DNA from: Chrysemys picta bellii
Taxonomy: Eukaryota; Chordata; Testudines; Emydidae
Assembly: GCF_011386835.1 (NCBI RefSeq)
Contig: NC_088796.1
Location: 31,327,011 to 31,391,010 of the forward strand
Direction of reading: 5' to 3'
DNA length: 64,000 nt
The notes under the pieces were generated by a model. That model ran no database searches. It had not been told where the DNA came from and saw nothing but the letters and a program-made list of their open reading frames with translations. Shown piece by piece: positions 25,579-40,400 of this stretch (within the stretch, counting starts at the first letter, position 1; the number at the start of each line of letters is the position of its first letter). The position numbers were made by a program, and so were the translations under genes.

Positions 25579-25636
25579 TTAAACTTTTCGGTGCCTGGTG
25601 GTGCTATTTTCTACACCATTGCTATCTTCTGATTTA
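25579..25636 (-). CDS. EMB: EMB exon 9: C-terminal tail and stop codon
   Basis: Acceptor TTTCTTTCTTCAG, then 58 coding nt giving KSEDSNGVENSTTRHRKV and TAA at 25579-25581. The tail aligns with the mammalian KSDDSNGIENN..RHRK but ends a few residues earlier. Eighteen nt of UTR after the stop there is GGAAG/GTAAGT, a consensus splice donor at 25560, so the exon may continue into a 3'-UTR intron; no terminal exon or polyadenylation site could be fixed downstream. Confidence 0.93.
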
Positions 25637-28600
25637 CTGAAGAAAGAAACAGGTTTAAATCCAAAACTCAAAATAAGCTTTTAACATGTATAGACTGTAC
25701 AATAAAAATCATAGTGTTCATCCCAATCCAATGATCTGATTACCTAGCATGCACTAAAAGCATTTTACATTTTTCCACTGTGATGTTACTTGAAGGCATG
25801 AGAAAAAGGAAAAGAACAAATATATATTTTACATAAAATATTATTATAGCAAAATAACCTATTCAGAGACCTTTACGAATCAGGTAGTGACTAGCCTAAC
25901 CATCCAGTGCTTTCTTCATTCAACCCAGTCATTTCCTGAACCCATAAAACCCTTAGAAAGGATTATTACAGTGAAAAATTGACATTAATGTTTTTATAAT
26001 AGGTTGTGTCAATGTTCCTACTACAACAACTCAGTAGTATAAATTCATTTTGTGCTGAAAATCAGGATATAAGGTGTTGTTCCCAAGTTGAGGTATAATA
26101 AAAACACATTTAAAATTACACTTCTATAAACAAAACATAAGAAAGATACTGATTTTATTATTATTAAATTATTTTGCAAGTGTTCAGTATGGTTCATCAG
26201 TTCACCAAAAACTGATGAAACAGTGTATAGTATGGTTCCTCCGTTTTTGGTATTTCGGGTTAAAAAGGGCCAAAATGTTAAACTTTTAAATATTAATAAC
26301 ATAGGGCCCGATCCTTCAGCTGTTACTCTGGATAATCAAGAAGGCTTTTGTCTAACTACAGGACTGAATCTGCTCAGTGGCTATTTTTCTAAAGGATTTT
26401 TAAAATCCCACATTCTTTTTTAAGTTGGGAGTGAAATCTGTTCTTATGAAGAATGTCAAAGAGACAGTCCTGGAATCCAGTCCTATCTGTTAAATACATA
26501 GTTACACTACAGGCAATGAAAATATATGATTTCCAATGTGCCCAACCCATTTGGAGGGACCACCTAAGGGCGAGAGTGTAGTTTAGTCTCCATAGCATTC
26601 AATCCTTAGCCTCTCTCTGATGACCGTGCTAAAAAGGGGCACATTAGCACCAATTGTTAACGTGGTTTTTGTATGATGGACACTTGTCCAGTAGGAAAAG
26701 GACTAAAACTATCATTTCATTTCATGTAGTCTCCCCTTACAGTGCCTACCGCTATTAGATAGTAACTGCTGTTGGTCAACTCAGACCTGGGCTAGATTTA
26801 ACTAGTGTAGACATGAAAAGTTCGGCTGCTCCCATTACTTACTCCTGAACCATCCAGTCCCCCTTGCAATACACTTTTTTGATGAGACTATTATTTATGT
26901 CACCAACCATAAGGATTCAGGACAGCAACACACATCACAAAAAGTTAGAATTTGATGGAATGGCTCCAAAGGAAAAATTCCAGGCCATCTGGTACATAAC
27001 TCTGTGCTTTAAACAGCTACTAATATATCTCTGTTTAATTTAATACCGGAGAGCGTTAGCAATCACACAAACTGTACACACTATAAAAACTCCCTAAGTG
27101 TGTATTTATCCAGTAGGACAGCACTCCAACCTCGTAGGTAAATAATGTATTAAATAAAGATCAAATGGCTTCAAAGGAGACTTTGCAGGCTTTCCAGTGA
27201 AAATAATGTGCATTTTATATACCACGAGTAAGAACTTATTTTGTTCTCTTTTAAAAACAGTAAATCCCGGTTTCAGTCAGATTGTTTGTGATGAAAGTAC
27301 GGCAATGTGAAGACACGGCAAAGTAAGACAGCTACTCAATCCTCAACATAAGACATTGCCGCTGTATCCCAAAACACTTTCCAGCATAATAAACATAATT
27401 ACAGAGTTAAATAAATAACAACAGCGCTAAAGAGGAACTAAGAGATATAATCAAGGGAGAAAATACTAAATTTTTAGCTGGCTTTGGAAATGAGAGGGAG
27501 GGGGATAGCAGGAGGCTACTCCAGATGAAAAGGCATTTGCATCAGCAGTGCGGACATCATACAGAAGGACAAAGAGGAGACCAAGCTCTTGATGAATGGA
27601 AGAAGCGAGGAGGGGAGTAGAGAAAAACAAAGTTCATGAGAGCCTAGAGCAACTCCATGGAAGGACAGGTACTTTTGAATAGGCTCTTTAAATGACTGGG
27701 AAGCCAGTGGAGGAGTATAGGGGAAAGTGATTGTGCTTTGTAAGGTAATTATAGTTTATTTCAATAAATTAGTACATTAATCCTGGTATAAGCATGGATA
27801 TCAAAGAAGGCTAAAGCTTGTCTTTACTGTGCATCCAGAGTTCCATAAGCCTCTGGGGGAAGGAATTCACCCATAAGCTACAGAGCAGCAGCAGAGCTGC
27901 CTCCCACCTGCTTCTTCAGCCACAGTGTTGCAGTTCTTCTTGTGGCTGGTATACTCTGGTACACCACATGGATGGGAAAATGGCTAGTGCATCGAACTAG
28001 CTTCATATCTACAGCTCCTGCCCAGGACGTTCCCCCAAAATCCACTACCATGGTGGCATGGTGATGTTAACTGCCAATAAAAGCTCCCCAAATCATCACC
28101 ATCCCATTCCCCCACCACATAACCTACCCACACCAGTTCTAGAGTATGAAGGGTCTTTCATGTACTATATACAGGAAAGAAAGCCTTGTGTGCCCCATAA
28201 TGCAGACTAAACTAGAAACACAGTACAAGTGAAGGGATCGAAACATTCTGGAAGCGTTTTCTATCTGAGAATTATCTCCCTCATCCTGAGTAAGTTATAG
28301 TCTTTGATGGGAACAGTTTCAGGCCATTCTACCAGCTCGAGTCTGTGATAAACAATATATTAAAACGTCCCCTACCACCAAAAAACCCCAGACAAAATAA
28401 ATAAGAGGGCAGACAGCAGGATTTTACACATGCTGGACTTACGGAGAACTGGGAACTAGGAACGTGTTAGGGAATGGAATTAAAACAATACTTCTGCATT
28501 CATACTTATACCTTACAATGTCATAAGCTAAGAGCAATATATTGTTCTTGACTCTGAGTTACCTAGTGTCAAAGCTGTTTAATATTCCATTAAATGTTAG

Positions 28601-31600
28601 TACAGTCTAAGTATTGTAAAAATAATAGTCACTACTTACAGTTGCTCAATTTGTTCAAATTCTTTTTCATCTTCTGTGGGACAAAGAAAACTGTATGGTC
28701 ATTATATTATGTGTTTACTGTTAAGAAGTTATTTGACACTGAAAACTATTTCATTTCATTTTTATAATAAATTAATTGTCTAACATATAAAAGAATCAGA
28801 AAAACAGTAAACAAGGAAATTCTGTACTAATCGGCATACAGGATACAAAGATGAAGTACAATTTTACTATGCTCCCTTTTATTCAAAATATCTTTCTGTA
28901 GCCTGCCTAAGATTAAGCTGTTGTATTTCCCACAAACGTCTTATTTTAGGAAAGTTTGGGGAATCTCCAACAGTTTATAAAACTGAGCGTTGAGCTTTTT
29001 CTCTGTACAGAAATGACATTTAAGTTACATCCTATCAGTTGTCCTGAACACATGGCAGTTTGAGTAACATATCTGTGCTTTTAACATTTCAGACCCTTGG
29101 GATAAATTCAGCCCTCAGGTTATGCACTGGCAAATGCCTGAAAAGCCACCACTAAACTATGGAATGCAACTTTAGCAGCCTCTTCCAAAATCCACTGAGA
29201 TCACACTCTGCAGGTCTGTCCCAGCTCATATCACAGAATGGATATTTGAAAGGGATATTTGGGCTCAGGGGCCATGATCAATGCATTTTGTTTTAATACA
29301 CTGCTACCTTCCCCCTCTCCACTATGATATTCTTGACATGAGTAATCTCCATCAGTGCCTGTGAGGGTTTGTGCACCCACTGTTCTGGGAGCATTTAAAA
29401 TCAAACCTTGAAGTCCTTATTTGCTAATTTTACTTGTGTGAGTAAGGTTGGATTAGACTCTACATAGGCACCTGTGTCCCTACTAAAAGCATTTAGGACA
29501 TGAATCTGATCCTAAATATTAGGAAATTAAAACTGAAATAATGATTAATACTCAAAAGAAGATATTTTCATTTAGAGAAAAATACATAGACAACTATCAT
29601 GCAGAATTAGGAGCCACATTTTGTCCTTGACTATAATTTAAATTGAAACGGTGTGTAGAGTATGCCACTGTATCTAACAGATTATAGTATTAAAAAGTGC
29701 TAAGTGTTATTTAAAAAAACAAAGAGATCGTACCTGCATGCATCTGTTTCTTTTTGGAGTAGATCTCATACAGGAAAATAATAGCTACTAAAATAATAAC
29801 TTCAGCAGCTATTGCAAGAAATGGTTTGAGTGGTGTCATATAGGTGAGAACTTTAAGGGATACTTTTCCTTTGCTCTCTCCTAGTTTAAATACAGCTTGG
29901 CACCAGTATGATCTATCATCTTTCTCTGAGATCTTCAGAATCTTGAGTTTCGTTATGTTGGCATATTTTTCATCGACTATATATTTATCTGGCATCAAAG
30001 AATCATTAATAGCAACCTAATATAAAAAGACATTTAAAAATTATATGATTGCAATGTCAAAAATGTTTAATAAAATCCTTTATACTTTGAAAGTGGAAAA
30101 TCCCTGTATTTACAACAGGTAACATTAGTTATAACATTAAATGGTGTTGCATATGTAGCACATTTTATCGAAATGTATCCATTCCAAATGTTTTATCCAA
30201 GTAAATACACTTTGCATAGTAGATGGAATGGGGCAAGGGATGGAGTGAACTCCACCGCACTAGAACTGGGAGTTGCTGCAGGGAAGGAAATACAGAGAAA
30301 AGAATAGAGAAGACTCACAAAGACAAGGGAGAGAGAGAAATGGAGAAAGAAGGATGGGGAAGGATGAGAAACAAAGGGGAACTAACAGTGGTGGGCTTCA
30401 CAGCGTCTGATCAATTCAAGAAAAGGCACTAAATAATAGTAAGTGAACATTTAGTTACTGCATAAAGACCATATGCTCCTCTAGATATCTGTGCAAACTA
30501 TTAATTGATACCAGTGGGCATTTCACCTGGCACTGTGTGGCGCATATAGGCCTGAATTTATATCCCAGCTCACAGATCATAATTAAACATAGAATTCATC
30601 CCTTTCTTCCAAGGTAAGTTTGACATCCCTGCTTTATAGACTAATTACAAGCTATGTCCACACAGCCACAGTACACAACTGTTCAGTTCAATACATAACA
30701 GCACAGGTGAAGAAAGAATATCTTATTCAGTTCAAGTAAGAGGAATTTTAGCTAGGCAACTCCAAGGAAAACAAAAGTGCTACAAATATCAGGGCTTGTC
30801 TACACTTAAAATGCTACAGCAGCACAGCTGTGCTGGTGCAGCTCTTCAGTATAGACACTACTCCCATTGGCATAGGTAATCCACATTCCTGAGAGGCAGT
30901 ATCTAGGTCGATGGAAGAATCCTTCTGTCAACCTAGCACTGTCTACACTGGGGGCTAGGTCATTATAGCTACGTCTCCCAGGGGTGTGAACATAGCTATC
31001 TATACCAATGTAAATTCCTAGTGTAGACTAGGCTGAATTGTACCTTCAAAGTCATCAGTGAATTAATTGCTCAGTGTGCTGCTAGAGGTGCTCGCTTCTG
31101 GATGAGATGTAACACCTCGTTCTTGATCACTTAAAAATACCATGGCACTTTTGGCAGACCCAGTGCTCATTCCTGATTAAATTCTTATTGGATCATCAGT
31201 CTGCCTGGCTAAAATGCCTCTTTTGTGCATCCCACAACACCTCACTGAGCAGTTAAGTTCACTGATGACTCTTAAGGTAGAATTCAGCCTAGTGAATTAC
31301 CAACACTGATTCTACCGCATTTGTTTTCTTCCCTGGAGATTATTAACCTGGCCCAACCCTGCTTGGTTTATGTGATCTGACAATAATACTGCCTGAGGTG
31401 GTACAGCTGCAGATAAGCTACATATATTCAGGGATAAAACCTGGGAAGCATTGAATACTTGAGCCTGATCTTCTGGCACTTGCTGGACTCTATGGGAGTT
31501 TTGCTTTTGACTTCCCTGATGTACGATCAGGCCTATTGACTAAAATAGGAGTTGGAGGTGCTCAGCACCTTCAGGACATGGTCTCAAAACATACATTATT

Positions 31601-34600
31601 TTCCGAATGTGATCAACATTTTTGTTTTGTTTCTATTACTTCAACTTCATTTGTTGCTGTCCTTTGCATTTTCCCACTTACTGGCACCGTTTTATGTTTG
31701 AAACTTTGGGCCAGATCTTCAGCTGATGTAAATTGGCTTATCTCCACTGAAGTCAGTGGAGCTACACTGGTGTAAACATGTGAATTCAAGTATTTATAAA
31801 TAATGGGAATTGGGAGAGTGTAATGGCCACTTAAATAACATCTCCAGATTAAAAACTGATCCTTCATCAAAGCGAAAAGTTGGCAAAAATGAAAAATGTA
31901 ACCAGTCCTAGTTATTGTTAGGGTGAGACCTGGTATAAATGACTAAGGAACATTAGAGCTGTAAGGGTTAATGTGGCTGTGTTGGTCTAGAAATTAGAGC
32001 AAGGAGTCATATGGATTTGGTTTCTAATCAAGGCTTTACTTCTAAATTACTGTATACAGTTGGGCAGACCACTTACCTTCTTTTGTCTTTTCATCCCAAA
32101 TGGATAAAAATCCAGATAACTTGATACTGCATTTTAGTTAAGGCTTGTTAGGCAAACAAGCCTCCTGTCTTTCCTATAAAGAGTTTTCCAAGCTACTGGT
32201 CTCTACTGAAAAATTAAATATCTGCCCTAAATGTACTGTAGTAGTCCTTATTCAGGACCCTGGGCTCCCCTATAATTCTTCTAGAAGACGGATGCTGCAG
32301 GGGAAGGATGGATGGTGTGGAAATGTAGAAGCAGTGATCTTCCCATGGGGCTGGGACTCCAGAGTTGTGGATAGCTCAGGCAGATAGGCACAGATGTCTT
32401 CCAGGACATCATTCCTCACACCAGTGGTGATACAGCAGCATAAGATAATGATTATGCTCTCGGCATTACCTTGTGCTTCCTTCCCCTCTGTGTTGCAAAA
32501 AATCTGAGAGATTATTTTAGACAGCAACAAGGTGGGAGACCATCTATATATGGGTTCTGAAGAGGAGCCATGTTGCGTGAACAAAAAGGGAACCCAGGGT
32601 ATATTGTGGAGACACCGGGAATACTGTAAAGCCATTGGACTCCATACAAAACGCCTGCCCTCCGGACTCCTGAGGATTAAGAGAGATGGCTAACTGGGTC
32701 CCACAACAGGATGATTAGGATGAAATTGTAAGTTGAATTGTGAGCTAATACATATTTTTCCCTATGGAGGACAGTATGTCTCTCGGTTCTTATTCAAAAA
32801 AAGCTCCCACAGGAGTCAACAGAAGTTTTGACTGAATGTGGATAAAGTGAACATCTCAGGATTGGGCCCACCCATCTGATTTGTTTTGAGTCCATTAGAT
32901 TGTAATCATATGGTGCAGGTCCTCGGTAAAGATATCTATGATGGCCTACACTGATAGATTATAGTTTTATCATGTGAATTCATAACAACTCTATCTAAAG
33001 AATAAGGTAGGATTTGTGAAAGCTGCTGTAGGTATATGAAGCATGAATTAATTATACTCTGCAAAAGGACAATGTGCTTGCAATCAGTTGTTTCGTTGTT
33101 TTGTGTGACCAATAAAGGGAAATCTTACCTGGTCACTTCCATTACTCATGTACCAGATCCAGTTGATGGGAATATATTTGAGACTTTTACATACCAGGAC
33201 AACAGTATCTCCTACATAACTGACTACGTGATGCTCTTTTCCTTCAATCTGAGGTACTAAGAATAAATAGAGAAAATTTACTAAGTTAGCTGTAAGGATT
33301 TTAACTGAAATATATATCACATCAAAGCTTTTAATTTTTAAGAATGTATTAGTAGCAAGTCCATTCTCTTTTCATATCCTCAATTAATTTGCAAACTGTT
33401 GTATAGCATATGGCTTCTAATGTGTGAACTATGTAAAGGTTACTTCTGGCTGGTGTTCCACATACAGAATTTTTATTGATATCTATGGGAATTCTGCTTG
33501 CAGAGCAGTTGCAGGATTTGGCATCAATGCAGTAGCTATCAAAAAGTAACTTTAAAAGCTAAAGTATTAACTGACTTGTGGTATTTCCACCCTCCCACCC
33601 CCATACCCAGCTGTGAGCAATCCATGATTCAGATTCTGCTACAATTTATATGAATACATAAGCTAAGCATAAAAATCCATTCAATTTCCAAAACTGCAAG
33701 ACTTCTTTTCAGACTATAATAACATAAAATAATAGTATTTGGTCAGTTTTGTGTGCTGAGAAATATTGCTGCAGAACAGTTTTCACTTCGTCTTGATTGA
33801 AAAAAATGAAGGGGTGATGGAAATGTTATACTTTCAAACACTGACTGCGAGGTGTAGATACCAAGTGAAGTACCAGCCCAATCCTGCAAGATACAGTATT
33901 GGGCCACAAGAAACAACGTATAAGATATTAATTTGGAATTACTTGTGCTGTAATTTTATCATCATTCTAGATGACCTAAAGCCTTCCCAGAAACCCATAT
34001 CCTCTGTTGAACATATTGCTGCATCCCACATATATAATTAGAGCTGAGCAAATAAACCATGACAGATAATTTATCTGATGAATGTCACCTCTTTTTTTCT
34101 GTTCTTGGAATATCTACTAGCAGATCATGATTTTCTCAAATGCATTTTATTTCTTACATTTCACTCGCTTTGTCTTGCTATTTGGAATATGAGACGATGT
34201 GTTTAGTGATGCTAGGTCATCACACAAGACATAGCAGGCCAGATCCATGCCTTCAATGGAGCTATGATAATTTATACCAGCTGAAGATTTGCCTCAAGTA
34301 ATTTTTTTTCTCTTCCTTAATAGGATAAGTGTAAATTCTATACGTTTTCTGTTGTGAATTTAAATAAATAAATTTAATATTCACTTTCTGTGAGTATTCA
34401 AGCTTGCAGTCTTCAAATTCACTTTCCAGGAGCATTCATGCTAGTAAAATACGATTGCTTGCATACTCTGTGATTGCAGAAAAGTGTGCAAATGTGACTG
34501 AAGAGAATTCATAAAAAATTCAAATGAATACTCAAGAACATTTCTCACTACTTGCTCAACTCTAGATGAGCCTTACTACTAGCTTAGTTGTTACACACGT

Positions 34601-37408
34601 TAGCAATGTATATCAATCCAGCTGTCTCTGTGTACCATCATTCCATATTTTACTCGTATCTTTAAAAAGGGCCTTTAAAGTCAGAGTAACTTTAATCATT
34701 AGCCCGTTTTAGTAAAAAGGGACAGTATCAGTAAAAACTGTTGCCAATCCTGTGCAATTTGGGGGAAGAGGGCAAAAACAAAACAAAAAGGTCAGAGAAA
34801 CAAAGGAACTGTCACAAATAATAAAGAAGGCAAATTTGAGTAAAGAAATCTGAAAACCCTTTTATTCTTCCAGAGGATGTTTACTGAATTAAAAAAGATT
34901 TTAGCATGCAATGGCAGAATATGGTCCTAGCTATTACAAGTACGGCTGCCACTGGCAATTTCTGTGACTAACACTATACACCAGGGAAGCCATACACATA
35001 ATTCATGTAGGGAAGGGAGTATGGAGTCTTCGCCCAGGCTTCTGCATGGTCTTCTTGAAGGCCACACAGAATTACAGCTCAGGGAAATGCAGTGACTGTT
35101 ACCAAATTGCTCCACCTTAGCAGCACCTTGGAGGCAGAAGGGGTGGTGAGTAGGCAATGACTTTGCCCACCTCTACTTGCACTAGGGTTAGAATGCAGCA
35201 TTGCTTAAAGTCCTAGATTGCTCCCTTTCCTGTGTAACTGGGGAGCCACAATATAGCCCTAAATAAGGAAGAACAGTTACAACTGAAAAATAAATCTCTC
35301 CTTTTAAGGAAGAGCAGGATTTAAACTGAGGCCTGGAGGGGAACCAGCTAATCAACAGCCCCAGGTTACCACCAGTGGCAGATATAAGATAGCTCCCCCT
35401 TGTGACCCACAATCCACAGAGGTAGAACCACACAGGACATTTCATCATGCGTGATCTGACTGACAGTGGTCTTAGTGATCCCTGATTGGCTCTTTGATAT
35501 ATAAGCCCACAGGGTGTACCAAGAAGTGTTCAAATTACAGTGTGGATCCTGAGCTGGCTGTCATGATTGCCTTGCTGCTGAACTCCGAGTAGTGACCATG
35601 GCTCTGACTTGGATTCTGACTCCAGATTGACCCCTGGAATCCCAACACAGACCCCAATACCTGGTACTGATCCTTGTCCTGATTCCTGAGTTTGGCTCTG
35701 ATCCTTGACTGACTCTTCACCCTGACTCTGGCTTGACCTTCAGCTTCACTCTTGACCCAATACTGACTCTGACACCTAGCTTCAGTTCCTGGATCCCAAG
35801 CTCCTGAAACTGGTCCTGCCTACGTTTGCACAGGATCCTGATGCTCCTATATCTTCTTGCTTATTGTACATATTTATATGTGTTGTGTAGACATTTAATA
35901 TTAATGAATACATTAGAGCACTCTGTGTGTGTTAGCTCCTATGCCCTCTATAATCTCTTTCTATAAGCTTCTCTTACATTCCTGTTGTTTCTTGTAGGCA
36001 CCATGGGTGAAATAGCTCCAGTAAAGTCAATGGAAGTTTTGTCATTGACTTCAGTGGGACCAGGATTTCACCCCAGGTCTTTTTCACAGAATTCTAGCAT
36101 TCAAGCTTAAGTGCTGTTAGTGCTAAATTCATCCCTTGTTTGTGATCATGGAGTTAATTATAGTCGTGTTGACTTTAAACCACAGTGTTTAGCAATCAGA
36201 TGTACTAGCATATCAGGCATCGCTTGTGGCTTGGAAATTATTCTCACCACATTAGCAACTGGAAGATTCAGATCTCACTCTTTCACCTTTTCCCGCACAG
36301 TGACATCAATCTGAGAGGATGTCAAGTCAGCAGCTTTTATGGCATCAAAAGTGGCAGCTCTTGACCCATTCTGAAGCAATTCTCTCATCTTATGGTGATA
36401 AATCAACCAGTCCCTATTCATCATGTTTTGTCAGAGGTGACTTCTCTGATTAACTTTTCATAGTAGCTATTTTATACTTTCAGAAGAATAAGAGTTCCTT
36501 TGGCCTATTTAAAATACACACTAGAATAGGCACTCAGCTAAATCTTATTCAGATGCTCGTAAGGAAAAAATATATTGACATTTCAGATGACGAAAGAGAG
36601 TTTGAATAAAACACTATACTTCTTTCTTTTTTATCAACCCAGAAGTAATTGCACTGTAGCAGTCTTGCTCTCTAGTGGTTGAAGGTTTGAAGCAGATGTC
36701 ATGCTTCTACGACAGACTGCAGTGTAAGGGATAAAGTTTCATCTTTTTTCAAAGATATGTGCCAGATCCTAGCTGATGTAAATCAGCAGAGTTCCACTGA
36801 CTTCCATGGAGCTGTGCTGGTTTCTGGCCACACTGAGTGCAAGTTCTGTACGGTTTATTTTTTTTATTTTAAAAAATGTCTCCAAGCAGAGTTCTACCCA
36901 GTACTGCATACTGGCTCCACTGGTTTTCTTAACAAACCAGTGAGTGCTAAATGCTTTGTTTGTTTGCTTGCTTGCTTATTGGTTTTGGGTGGTGAGGGGA
37001 GCTTATCATTGTTCCTCAAGAGCACTTTACATTTCCTTATTTGAGCATCTCTTTTCATTTTAATGGCTCCAAAAGTTAGCAAGGGGCAGAATGTCTTTTG
37101 GATTAAATGTCACAAAATTTTACAGTCCTTTCATTTTACCTGTTTATCAGTCAACTGAATTTCACCTGTTTCTAACATGTTCTAAAATGCATATATTTAA
37201 TGGACACACTAATATAGTCTATTAAAATGGATTGCATATACAGTAACTCCTCGCTTAACGTTGTAGTTATGTTCCTGAAAAATGTGACTTTAAGCGAAAC
37301 GGTGTTAAGCTAATCCAATTTCCCCATAAGAATTAATGTAAATAGTGGGGGTTAGGTTCCAGGGAAATTTTTTTCACCAGACAAAAAAATATATTATATA
37401 TACACTTA

Positions 37409-37443
<35 letters not shown>

Positions 37444-40400
37444 CACACGCACACACAGAGTATAAGTTTTAAACAAACAATTTAATACTGTACACAGCAA
37501 TGATGATTGTGTAGGTTGGTTGAGGTGATGGAGTCAGAGGGTGGAAGAGGGTGGGATATTTCCCAGGGAATGCCTTACTGCTAAATGATGAACTAGCACT
37601 TGGCTGAGCTCTCAAGGGTTAACACATTGTTGTTAATGTAGCCTCACACTCTACAAGGCAGCACGAATGGAGGGAGCGGAGACAGCATGGTAGACAGAGA
37701 CAGAGATACACACCACTCTAAGTACATTGACTTTTTAAGTAGATCAGCAAGTTGAGACAGCAGCTGCGGCCAGCAAGCTCCCTCCATCCTGAGCCCTGTT
37801 GTGTCCCCACTCAGCTCTATATGGAGAAGGAGTAAGCAGGAGGCAGGAACAGGGGGGAGGAGGATACCCTGACATTAGCCCTCCTCTTCCCCCCCCCACT
37901 GCACAGCAAGCAGGAGGCTCCCGGGAGCAGCTCCAAGGCAGAGGGCAGGAGCAGCACATGGCAGTGGAGGGAGGGACAGCTGAACTGCCGGCAATTGATA
38001 GCCTGCTGGGCGGCTGCCGCACAGGGAATTTAGGGGAGTGGGGAGCTGATGTGGGGCTGCTGGTCCACCCTGGTTCCAAGCCACCATCAGCTAGCTGCAA
38101 CGGGCTGCTCTTCCTGCAAGCAGTGGACAAAGCAGGCAGCTGCCAAACGATGTTATAAGGGAGCATTGTGCAACTTTAAATGAGCATGTTCTCTAATTGA
38201 TCAGCAACGTAACAACGAAACAACGTTAACTGGGACGACTTGAAGTGAGGAGTTACTGTATATGTGTATTTATATATATATAAATATATTGTTGTTATAT
38301 ATATATATTCATTGTTGTTATATATATATATATTCATTCTTTCTAAATTCGAAAATGCTTATTTCAATCTGAAATTGCCAATATTCATCCAAATCTGAAT
38401 TTGTCCCAAATCTGTCTCAACTGTACCAGTCACTAGTGATTTTTCTATTAAACTCAATTAAGTTTTGAGGTTTAAATTTTCAAAAGTGACTAGTGATTTG
38501 GTTGCCTCACTTTTTCAATGTCTAAATTGAGACACCATTAACAGGTCTGATTTTTCTAAGAGTAACGAGCCTCCACTCTGAAAATCAGACCACTTTAAGA
38601 TGCCTCAAGCTGGGCACTTCAGAATTTAGGCTTACACCCTCTTTTAGCCTTTTCCATGTAAAGGAAGGAACTAAAAGGAAGGAATTAATTTAATCCATTG
38701 TTAAATAAAAAGTTAGCCTTTGTTCAAAACTCTTCATTTCATATCTTAGGAAGGGCTATCATGGATAATTACTCAAGATTCTCACTTAGCTTAAGTGGCT
38801 TAGCTACTACTGCTGCAGTTTTAATCATAAGGAAATAATAACTGTTTTCAGCTTGAATGGCTAATTATTAATAGTTACCAACTATGATTACAAGAGTTCA
38901 ATGTGTTATATAGGAGATCAGAGTAGATGATCACAATGGTCCGTTCTTGCCTTATAATCTATGAATGTTTATATGATTTTCAAGTGAAACAACCAAAGTT
39001 AATACAACTTGCCTTGTAAATGAAATGTGGCATTAACTTCTTGGTCACTTTTAAAAACACAAGTGTAATTTCCCATTTGGTTTCTATCTCTGATCTTCAA
39101 CCTAAAAAAAAGCGAAATAATTAATGCCTATATCTTTGCTGTCTCACATTTTAGATACCAGACACTTATAGAAAAAACAGGAAACCAGAAAAGATTGATT
39201 GGAATATGAAATACAAGTTGCTAAAAGTGTGGGGTTCAGGTTTCATGCAGTTTGACAGAAAGAGAATAAATAAACTCTATGAAATATAAAAATTAGAAAA
39301 TGTACACATGGGTGTATATGCACATACACTGTACTCTTTCTGTGTTTCACAAATACACACACATAGACACACACTCAAGATTGGATGTCTTTCTAAATGA
39401 TATGCTCTAGATCAACCACAAGTTACTGGGTTCCATGCAAGTTTACTGAGTGAAACCTATGGCCTGTGTTATGCAGGATGTCAGACTATATGAGTTCCTT
39501 CTGGCCTTAATGTCTATGAGTCATCATGAAGCCTATGGATCTTGCAGCTGTAGATCACCATATAGAATAATTTTTAAAGGGATGTCGTCCCATTGTCTGG
39601 GATAGAGCAAGTGGTGGACTCCCAATTGGCTCTGTCACAGCCAGTATGGAAGACACACATGTAGACTGTGCATGCACATGTGCAGTAACGGGTAGCTGTG
39701 TACATGCACAACCCTGATATTTCCTTTCCCAATTTCTACCACAATGGAGAATTTGTCGTGTTATAAAAATGGTGGCTCTAGAGTCTTCTTCTCTGGAAAT
39801 TCTTGAAATACCCAATAAAACTTCCTTTTAGAAGATTTAAACACATTTCAATATTTCCCCCCAAAATATATCCACCATGTAATATATGGAGGAGGAGTTA
39901 GTGCAGTGGATGGAGTGGGGGAAGGAGAAGGTCAAAGAGCTCCTCCATCCCTTCTTCCCGTGGTAATGAATACAGGTGGTTTAGAAGAGACAGGTAGTAT
40001 AGAGCAGTGGTTTTCAAACTTTTTTTCTGGGGACCCAGCTGAAGAAAATTGTTGATGCCCATGACCCAACGGAGCTGGGGATGAGGGGTTTGGAGTGTGC
40101 AAGGGGCTCAGGGCTGGGGCAGAGAGGGCTGTGATGCGGGGGAGAGGGCTGTGGGATGGGGCCAGGAATGAGGGGCTCTGAGTTGGGGGGGTAGTTCAGG
40201 GCTGGGGTAAGGGGTTGGTGTGCGGGAGGGGGGCAGGGCTCTGGGCTGGAGCCAGGGATGAGGGGTTTGGGGTCCAGGAGGGGCTCCGGGTTTGGGGGGG
40301 ACTCAAGGCTGGGGCAGGGGATTGGGGCATGGCCTTACCTCCGGCAGCTCCCGGCCAGCAGCGCAGCCAGGGTGCAGAGGCAGGCTTCCTGCCTGTCCTG

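Larger units (their letters stand above)
30017..33128 (-). other. EMB intron 6 (3112 bp)
   Basis: Holds a palindromic MITE (30792-31035), a GGCCAGATC-type palindrome (31707-31778) and a weak MIR-like stretch (about 31980-32090). No extra exon seen. The 1060-bp intron 7 (28674-29733) has no identified repeat. Confidence 0.8.
33257..39012 (-). other. EMB intron 5 (5756 bp), GC-AG type
   Basis: Begins GCAAGT (39012 downward) and ends AG at 33257. Contains short palindromic repeats (34236-34292, 36005-36075, 36761-36829), a possible repeat at 35450-35860 with a TATATAAGCC box followed by CTGACTCTGAC-rich degenerate tandem sequence, the Tigger-like element at 37241-38258, and a CR1 tail at 38895-38968. 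Confidence 0.8.
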
